Source: Pseudopyrenochaeta lycopersici (lineage: Eukaryota > Ascomycota > Dothideomycetes > Pleosporales > Pseudopyrenochaetaceae). Taken from it: 64,000 nucleotides of DNA. The translations under genes were made by a program, and so were the position numbers. The DNA lies in the NCBI GenBank assembly GCA_003313425.1, contig NHZP01000003.1, positions 1 to 64,000 on the forward strand. Direction: 5' to 3'. Shown piece after piece: positions 57,000 through 64,000 of this stretch. How positions within the stretch are numbered: position 1 is the stretch's first letter; every line of letters starts with the position of its first letter. The notes under the pieces were generated by a model. That model searched no databases, was not told the DNA's origin, and worked only from the letters and a program-made list of their open reading frames with translations.

Positions 57000-57012
57000 C
57001 CCCTTTTATGTT
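57000..57012 (-). promoter_or_regulatory. TATA-like box of the epoxide hydrolase gene
   Basis: ACATAAAAGGGGG on the minus strand, about 130 bases upstream of the ATG. A long A/T run (about 56911-56920) lies between it and the start. Confidence 0.3.
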
Positions 57013-58093
57013 AGAGATGCGCTGCAAGTGCATTGCGTTTGCTTGTTTATTATGTAATGTGCGGTATTGAGCGCTTGGGTTTGTAATCATTATATGGGAT
57101 GCCGCAACGGGAGAGCTTGGCATCGTCGCCAGCCGAGTTTAATCCGCCAATGCGACATGCAATACAAAAGCAACGGCAACTGAGCGATTTGTCACCATTC
57201 ATTCGCTTTGCCCGATGTAGCAGCGAATGAATACTGCTACATAGTTAGCGGGCTATAATGAGTAGTTCTGCTTATGAGCAAGCGGAATGAAGCCGCTACA
57301 TCTGGAGATGAGAAGTTGATAACCAGGGGCATCTGTAGATGTAAGCCCAGCTATCATCATTCCGTAGATGCTAGACGACATGACATAAATGTCTTTCGAA
57401 GCAGCGCTCGAGACAATGTCCTAATTCTTACTACATACATATATGTAAATACATAACAACAAGCGCAATGGGACAATATGTGGGATTTTTAATGGTTACA
57501 AATGTAAACGGTCTAAACGCTAGCGGGGAATTCCTTCAAACTAAACCGGCCTTTTAGCGACACGTGTCTTCGCCATCAAGCTGGTTCTTCATTCTCTTCT
57601 GTGTTATATTCAATGCTATTTGACTCCCCTATTTCTCCTGATGACTCGTATTAATAATAAAAAGGCGGTGGAAGGCGTGATGAGGGTTGCTTCTGAACTT
57701 AGAAGCCGATTATCTTACGCTGCACGACCGCACAAGGTTGTATATCCGATATCAAGGATAAAGATAAACCGAAGCGGCTGGGACTATTTTCAAACACCCT
57801 GCGAATTCGACATACATAAGGCCTGCTGCGTTGTGCACTTTTGCTAGAGGGAGTGCGTTGACATCTCGCGCATTTAGCCAGCTGCGTACCTTGATCGAGA
57901 AGTGATCGGCAGGGACGACTTCCCCAAGGCCAGAAACTTCAAACGTAGAATCAAAAGTATCCGACAATAAAGAGCTCTGGTTGGCCGTTTTCACAGTACA
58001 AGCATCCCCAGTTAACATCGCTCCTGGCGGGACCGGTTACAGAACCAGACGCCATAATGTTGCCAGCCTCTGAGTGCGAAAGCGGTCCTTTTT
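57013..58093. other. Upstream intergenic region; possible small minus-strand gene
   Basis: Normal composition. A minus-strand ORF of 88 codons (57752-58018) has a well-placed ATG and a GTACGC candidate splice donor near 57893, and another ATG in good context lies at about 58051. No domain is recognised, so I do not call a gene. Nothing else is seen between 57013 and 57750. Confidence 0.35.
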
Positions 58094-58147
58094 CGTCCTA
58101 TCCAAGAGGATACGATGAGAGAGGCCCCTTGCATAAAAAATCTCGAT
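58094..58147 (-). repeat. Left arm of a 50-bp inverted repeat flanking LTR Y
   Basis: Its reverse complement (GATTTTTTATGCAAGGGGCC followed by TCTCTC) matches 58606-58657, which has RIP-type changes (TATACAAGGGGCC). The arms sit on either side of the LTR at 58164-58555. Confidence 0.7.
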
Positions 58148-58163
58148 TAGAACCCTAACCCTA

Positions 58164-58555
58164 TGTTACGAACATAAGTAGGAAAGGCGGCCGTTATGAG
58201 GATAGAGGAGAAGAGGCACGGACAGCAGGCCGAGCCTCTAAACTGATTAATAACGCTAGTTATATAATCCTAAGAAACCTACGCTAAATTAGACTTAGTC
58301 CTATAAGATAGAGATAAACTAAGAAAACTTAGAGAAGGCCTGATAGAAAATCTATAAGATGATTATATATATAAATCTATATAACATAGCCTTTATAGTA
58401 TATTCTAATTAACTTTAATAATTATTAAGTATATAACTATTACCTTCTTTATACTTAGCCTCCCGAATACTACTTATCTACAGAATACTCTTAAAGAACT
58501 AAACCTAGTTAATACTAGTAACTTTATATTATAACTACTTAATTAGATCTTTAAT
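58164..58555 (+). repeat. LTR family Y, copy 2 (about 392 bp)
   Basis: TGTTACGAACATAAGTAGGA to CTTTAATA, homologous over its whole length to 35288-35691. Preceded by AACCCTAACCCTA. No target duplication, so it is either the edge of a rearranged element or a truncated insertion. A TATA-like TATATATATAAATC lies near 58370. Confidence 0.65.
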
Positions 58556-58771
58556 AGTTATCTTCAGAATTTTAGATAAGAACTCTGATACTAAGTAATT
58601 TTAAGTAAGATTTTTTATACAAGGGGCCTCTCTTCTTATATCCTCTTAGATAGGTCTCTAGACTAAGTATTAATAGTCTCCTCTTTCTATAAGTTATTTA
58701 GTTAATTCTACTCCTAGTATTAAGAAGCTATACTTAATAAGCTAAATAAATAAGATTCTAGTCTTTAAAGT
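58556..58771. other. RIP-mutated sequence with the right arm of the inverted repeat
   Basis: 58606-58657 is the mutated partner of 58094-58147. The rest has no recognisable frame. Confidence 0.5.
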
Positions 58772-58988
58772 ACTCTAACTAGGGTGGCAAATGGGTATAG
58801 GTTGGGGCTGGGTTGGGTTTGATTACATAAGACCTGTACCTAACCCAGCTCTATACCCATTTTTATACGCTAGTAATAGGTATAGGTTAAAATTACTATG
58901 AATAGGTTAAGGTTAGGGTTAGGGTTATTAGCCTCGGGTACGTCTAGGTCTGACTAATCACGTCTTTTTTATATTAGGTCTAATACTA

Positions 58989-60974
58989 TCCGTGCCAAGG
59001 CTTAGCTGATTACTCAGCTAAGTGGCCTTTGGCCACACTCGCCGTAGGCGAGTGCCGACCATCAATACGATAATACCATTAATACAATAAATTTTGAGGC
59101 ACGCGTTCATTCAAATTCAAACAGCGCATCAACTACGCCAATTTTTATATTTATTTTCGTACGATAGGAGGCCTATAGTACGCATAGATGCCTATATAAG
59201 CTGTAATTAATTATATATAGGCTAATAAGCTTATAAATAACGCTTTTTTTTTCGTAATTAGTACGCCCTTTATTCTTGCATACTTAGCTTTAAGCTCTCT
59301 TATTTTAGTCTTAAGCCTACCCTTTATAATCCGCTAGGCCTGATGTAAATAGATAACACCTATTAATAATTTAAGTGTCGTACGAGACTACTGCTAACGA
59401 GCTAATCGTAATTACGCAACTAAAGTTATTATTCTTAGCTTACTAATCGCTTAATCGCTAGCGACAGACATATTAAACGCGCTAACTAGCGTATGCTTAA
59501 CGTTCTTACTTAAGTCCTTATTCGCAAGGCAATAATTAATATTACGCTTAAGCGTACAAATCGTTAGTAGAGTCTTAAGCTAATGTAGTAGTAGTGTGCC
59601 GTTAGCCTTGTTCTCAGCCTTGCTGTTACTGCTGCTAGCATAATCAGCCTTAAGCTTAGCAATATCTTACTAAATATTTACTTTAATAATCGCTGCATTT
59701 AGCGGATATAGTCCTATGTCTCGCCAGCCCTTCTATATTATATAAGGCTTAAAAGTATGCGCGTAAATTAACTTAATTACTACTAAGAACTTAGCCTTGT
59801 TAAATAATATACAGCCTGTACGAGTTACATTATTAACAGCTTAAGTATGCTAGTGCTTATATAGTTAAAAACAGCTAATATTAAGCAGCTAAAGGAAGTG
59901 TAACGTGTGCGGAGGAAGATAATAAGCGATTACTTTATAATCCTTAAGGTACTTAAGAAACTCTTATATGCAGTAACTATTAAAGGCGTTAAAAAGAAGA
60001 AGTTAATACACGCCCTTAAGATGCTTCTACGTCTGTTATACGAAGTGCCTTACCTACTTAAGACTAAGCTTATTATTTATATAGCTGCTGCCGCTACGTG
60101 CAATAAGATAGCTATTAGGTAGATTCGTAAAGTAACGCTTAAGTAATACAGCGCCCTTAATAATTACTATAGGCTTAATTGTACTGCTATCTTCGTTAAC
60201 ATACTTAGTTATTATAAGTGTTATACAATTATCTAGCGTAGCTAGATAAACGCGGCGATAAAGCTTAAATATAATTACCTACTAATCTTTTCTAATCCTA
60301 ATACAGAAGCCTGTCTTATTAAAATTCTATATATTAGCTATAGTAATACTATGCAGCTTAACTAGCTTAATTAAGGTATTAAACTACCTAAAAATAGCCT
60401 CTTTATTATATGCGACTACGTAATTAAGGTTAAGGGATTATTAGCAGCAGAGATATAGCTTAGGATTACGCTTAAGCTAGCGCTTTACCTATTATATATT
60501 TGTAGAGGGTAGAGTATTAGCGCCCTTATAGCTGCGCTGAAGAAGGTAATTTACATAAAATACAACTATTAGTAGTCGTACGCAGACCCTAAGCTAATTA
60601 AGACAAGCTATATAATTATAAAGTGCTTTATCTTACGCATCTAAGAGCTTATATATGCTAGATAGACGCTTATAAAGCGTTAGTTAACCTTTTAAGCGCG
60701 CGAGGAGGCGTTAATAAGGCACGTTATGCTCACGCGGGAGTTTACTAAAATTAGGCTTTTTAACGTCTTTAATAGATTTAAGAATCTGCTCGATCTAATT
60801 ATTAATTAAGAGCCCTGATTAAGGTATTATTGTGGTCGTATAACGCGTAAACGTGCAGACGTGCCGGAAATTTTATTGTATTAATGGTATTATCGTATTG
60901 ATAGTCGGCACTCGCCGTAGGCGAGTGTGGCCAAAGGCCACTTAGCTGAGTAATCAGCTAAGCCTTGGCACGGA
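58989..60974 (-). mobile_element. pogo/Fot element (1986 bp) with about 100-bp palindrome-bearing termini
   Basis: Starts TCCGTGCCAAGG, ends CCTTGGCACGGA, flanked by TA (58987-58988 and 60975-60976); the empty site is visible in the MITE copy at 26595. The inverted ends agree over about 100 bp with one C/T difference. Each contains three palindromes in a row: TTAGCTGATTACTCAGCTAA, GTGGCCTTTGGCCAC and ACTCGCCGTAGGCGAGT. The interior is RIP-mutated, the ends hardly at all. Confidence 0.92.
59200..60830 (-). pseudogene. pogo/Fot transposase, RIP-inactivated
   Basis: On the minus strand: a psq-like helix-turn-helix (ILKSIKDVKKPNFSKL, near 60780), then a DDE domain. Its blocks are IQNFNKTGFCIRIRK (first Asp now Asn, near 60330), LLSNAFNSYC (second Asp lost, near 60020), PPHTLHFLQLLNISCF (third Asp now Asn, near 59900) and IIQKGWRDIGLYPLN (near 59715). 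The tail is basic with KIRELKAKYARIKG. TAG/TAA codons are frequent. Loss of all three catalytic residues by transitions is what RIP gives. Confidence 0.8.
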
Positions 60975-61215
60975 TAACTAATATGTATCTAAAATAGCTA
61001 GTTATGTTACTAATTATAGTAAATTATTATTATTACTAAGCAACCCTAGTAGGTACCTGTAACTAAACCTAGACCTATACGTGCATAACCTTAGCCTTAA
61101 CCCAACCTAGAGTCCGTGCGACCCAGCCCTAACCCCAACCCACTCATCTATAACCCTATACCCAACCTATACCTATAGCGGGTACTCGTAACCTATTTGC
61201 TACCCTAACTCTAAC

Positions 61216-61494
61216 CACTTAATTTACTTAAACTACTTTATTTTATTAGTTTTTATATCCTCTTTAATTACTTATAGCTCTTCTTTTTATTTCTTATTAA
61301 GTTAATTTATACTTTATAAGTTATCTTAACTATATATTTTATACTTAGATTTTTTTTAGTTCTTACTTTACTTAAATTTATAATAAAATATTTTATAGCC
61401 TCTCTATATAAAAAAAGCTTTATACTTTTATAGTATAAATAATACATCTTTATTACTTTTCTATACCTACTTATATACTCTTTTATAATATATA
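61216..61494. other. RIP-mutated AT-rich spacer
   Basis: Very T/A rich, no readable frame; probably a remnant of another element into which the MITE and the next pogo element inserted. Confidence 0.4.
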
Positions 61495-63343
61495 ACGTAT
61501 TCTATTACTAAGACGGCTACATCAGCGAGCCGGCCATTTTCTCTTAGCACGACCTACCCATGTTACGCATCTTCAATTTCATTACTATTAAATAAAGAGC
61601 CTGCGTACGTTATGCTTATATCTAATTTAGAAGACTCTTCTGCATTAATTTTGCACGTTCGAGCGTTATGCCTAGTCTTTCTGCAGTTCCTACAGCGCTG
61701 TTAAGCTAGTTAGGCTCTTTCTTAATTACTACTACTATGAGCCTTCTTTAATTGCTGAGGCGCTGTAGATGCCTTAGCAGCTACTTGCGCTGCTGCAGTC
61801 CTATACTCTATTATACTGCCTTACTAAATCTACTTCCTTTTACGCGATTTCTGCTTAGTTATTACTGCTAATTACTCTTTAAGCTTATAATTGCGGGCAA
61901 TAAGTAGAGCGTTTTAGTGTAGTATAAGTTCAGCGCCTTTTATAAGCTAAGAGAAGCCTGCCTACGCTGTAATAGGTAACTAAGTAAAAGACTCGCGTAT
62001 AAGCTTAGATTAAGATCTAAACTCGTAAGTATTGCTTAGAGTCTTTAACTGCTACGGCGTCTCTAGGAGGAGAGGTTCTAGTAGGGTACGCAGCTATACT
62101 TTAAGGTAATCTAATACTACCTGCGCGTTTATAGGGACTAGTCCTAACGCCTTAAAGGCCTTTTAACAGTTCTCCTCTAATAACACGTTAAAAAACGCGT
62201 CTTTAAAGGTAGGGAGAAAGCCTTCTTTATTAACGTAGAAGACGCGCTAGCGTGCTAAGTTTTAAACGCGCTAGGAGTACTTGCGCTTTAACGGCGAGAA
62301 ACAGACTATGTTAAGCGGCTAGAGGATATGCAATAAGTAAGGTAGCATACAGATAGTAAGGATCTTATGCTTAAGGTAGTAGTCTTTAAAATCCTAGTTA
62401 AGATAGCTCTTATAGCTATCTAAGATAAGCAGCCTGTACCCCTTAACTTAACGCGCCTTTATATGCGCGTTAAAGTGCTTTAACTACTTAAGACTAAGCG
62501 CGTTGTTTATCTAGCTGTTCTTAGAGACTAAGATCTTCTAATTATATAGTATATCTGCCTCTTTGTACTATGTAGAGATGTAGACGCGTCCTTTGTAGAT
62601 AATGAATAGCGGGGTCGTATACCCAGCTGCGCAGATGCTCTGGATGACAGTAACCTACTCGCGATCGCCTGGATGAACGAGTTCAGGACGAGTACGTCTC
62701 TCAGAGCCTGTAACGACCTTTATTGAGCTAATAACGCCTATCTGGAAGCTAGTTTTGTTAAAGTTGTGCACGTTATTGTCGTGGACGCCGTACTTAGCCT
62801 TAGTGTCTGCAACTAGCTTGAACCACCCGCTAATAACTGCTGGATCTTCCTAAAGTATCCTCTGCCTATCCTTTAACTAACTGAAGGCTATTTTAAGCTT
62901 ATCTGAGCGTGCTATAAAGCGCGCAGCCTAGCACTTACTAACAGGCTTGCCTCCGCGTACAGCCAGCAGTTTATTAGCTATATCTTCTACCTCACACAGC
63001 TAGGGCGGAAATCCTCGCAAATTAAGGTCGAGAATATATTATATAAGCGTTTGCTCTTTAGTTATAGTAAGCTTCTCGCAATTAGGGCGTGTTTTAGGTT
63101 AAAAGGTAATTCCGCGGAGCTGATTAGAGAGCCTCTAATGTTTGACGTTGTAGGCTGCAGCTGCGCGTTATAGGCTCTTAAACTAGCTAGACGTATAGGC
63201 CTAAAGAGCGAGACTAATTCTGCCTTCTTGTTTAGTTATTATTACGTTGTGTTGTTAAGTTATGTTAAGTTTACTGTTAAAGTGGTCGTGCTAAGAGAAA
63301 ATGGCCGGCTCGCTGACATGGCCGTCTTGGTGATAGAATACGT
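61495..63343 (-). mobile_element. pogo/Fot element (1849 bp)
   Basis: Inverted ends ACGTATTCTATCACCAAGAC (left end with RIP changes) and its complement at the right, followed by a shared GCCGGCCATTTTCTCTTAGC inside; about 60 bp in all. Flanked by TA (61493-61494, 63344-63345). Length is typical for Fot1-like elements. Confidence 0.9.
61563..63244 (-). pseudogene. pogo/Fot transposase with C-terminal CCHC knuckle, RIP-inactivated
   Basis: About 560 codons on the minus strand. N-terminal helix-turn-helix and CENP-B-like domain: QYILDLNLRGFPPQ with ANKLLAVRGGKPV (about 63040-62940). DDE domain: FNKTSFQIG (first Asp now Asn, near 62755), VTGSERRTRPELVHPGDRE, LLILDSYKSY (second Asp kept, near 62425), MLPYLLHILQPLNIVCFSPLK (third Asp now Asn, near 62310). 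The tail has CRNCRKTRHNARTC, a C-x2-C-x4-H-x4-C zinc knuckle, at 61653-61695. Stop TAA at 61563. Nonsense codons at several Gln/Trp sites. The knuckle would bind nucleic acid or protein. Confidence 0.85.
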
Positions 63344-63345
63344 TA

Positions 63346-63578
63346 TACAAGTTATTACTATTAATAGTAATATAGTTATATACGTTATACAATAGCCTAT
63401 TTAGTAGCTTCCTAAGCTCTTTTATTAGTTACACTAGCTACTTCAGTTAGTTTAGTAGCTTAAATTTATTTAAGTTAACTATGGTATAGTAACTAAAGTC
63501 CTTATTAACTTATTATTAAGTTATTATAAGTATAAAATAATACTATAAGAAATATATATTGAAATTTATAATTACTAT
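63346..63578. other. AT-rich RIP-mutated spacer
   Basis: No frame or repeat recognised; host sequence for the LTR-X insertion that follows. Confidence 0.4.
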
Positions 63579-63955
63579 TGTTGCAAACAACGCGCTGTGA
63601 CCTGGGGTACGGTAGGCTCACGTGCGCGCTGACGTGGGAGCTTACCCTGGAGAGACACGTCTTTTGTGTGCATTCACGGGCGCGCTCACGTGCACGCTCA
63701 CGTGCAAGCTGATGGGCAAGCTGATGGGCAAGCTCACGCAGGAGACACCTGAAGGTAGACTCACGTGCGCGATCACGTGCGCGATCACGCACGCGTACAC
63801 GCTGCTTACGCTCCTACCGTATAATGGCCCCTGTAATAGGCCGTGCTCAGCTCTCCTCTATATAGCTGGCTCTCCTAAGCCTCCTAGATAAAACAGTAGT
63901 CTATCTCATAGATTACCTAGGTAACTGTTGCCAAGTTCTCCCTTTTTCCTCTATA
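63579..63955. repeat. Solo LTR family X, copy 4
   Basis: 377 bp, TGTTGCAAACAACGCGC to a mutated end CTCTATA (CTCCACA in the others). It has a tandem GCTGATGGGCAA duplication near 63708-63731 not seen in the other copies. The flanks ACTAT and AAGTA do not match, so the target duplication is lost or mutated. Confidence 0.8.
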
Positions 63956-64000
63956 AAGTAAGACTTTAAAGTCTTTTAGATAGTAGAAAATATTATTATA

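Larger units (their letters stand above)
58780..61207. mobile_element. hAT MITE, interrupted by a pogo element; 8-bp target duplication
   Basis: Ends TAGGGTGGCAAATGGGT and CTATTTGCTACCCTA, flanked by ACTCTAAC on both sides (58772-58779 and 61208-61215). Opposite orientation to the copy at 26595. Removing the pogo element (58989-60974 plus one TA) restores an element of the same length and order. The interior has GGTTAGGGTTAGGGTTA, resembling telomere repeats. Confidence 0.92.

Overview
The window looks like an AT-rich, repeat-dense compartment of a filamentous ascomycete genome, probably a Dothideomycete (the class is inference). Long stretches are almost free of CA and TG dinucleotides, and former CAG/CAA/TGG codons now read TAG/TAA. 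This is the C-to-T signature of repeat-induced point mutation (RIP). It hits transposon interiors and mostly spares short islands of ordinary composition (about 17.6-19.2, 22.1-25.1, 28.2-32.5 and 55.5-58.1 kb).

Layout. 1-5.1 kb: the 3' end of one LTR retroelement with polypurine tract and LTR, then a RIP-degraded Ty3/gypsy gag-pol on the minus strand. 5.1-9.5 kb: a tandem repeat, an inverted pair of about 360-bp elements (family Z) and an unrecognised degenerate ORF. 9521-17604: a complete LTR-bounded gypsy element (gypsy-A) carrying a Tc1/mariner copy. 17.6-24.3 kb: a GNAT acetyltransferase gene, a pogo/Fot transposase relic split by a solo LTR (family X), and a secreted DUF4360-like gene with an in-frame TAG. 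24.3-29.2 kb: a Ty1/copia remnant carrying a solo LTR and a 474-bp hAT MITE. 29.2-32.5 kb: a broken multi-exon metalloprotease-like gene and an ankyrin fragment. 32.6-38.9 kb: pogo/Fot remnants, an internally deleted pogo element, an LTR with gag-like sequence and a partial MITE. 38.9-53.9 kb: a second gypsy-A copy holding a complete copia element, which itself holds two Tc1/mariner copies and a solo gypsy-A LTR; another mariner and a solo LTR-X sit in the gypsy. 53.9-55.5 kb: another gypsy relic. 55.9-56.9 kb: an intact epoxide hydrolase. 58.1-64 kb: an LTR, a hAT MITE split by a 1986-bp pogo element, a second pogo element whose transposase ends in a CCHC knuckle, and a fourth LTR-X.

The genes that look functional (epoxide hydrolase, GNAT acetyltransferase) are isolated single genes between repeats. 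I see no pathway or gene cluster. The value of the window is its transposon stratigraphy: target-site duplications of 2, 4, 5 and 8 bp define more than a dozen insertions and their relative order. Nothing here is clearly a new biological system. The best candidates are an antisense ORF between pol and the 3' LTR of gypsy-A, a pogo element with about 100-bp termini made of three palindromes, and the CACGTG-rich solo LTR family X.
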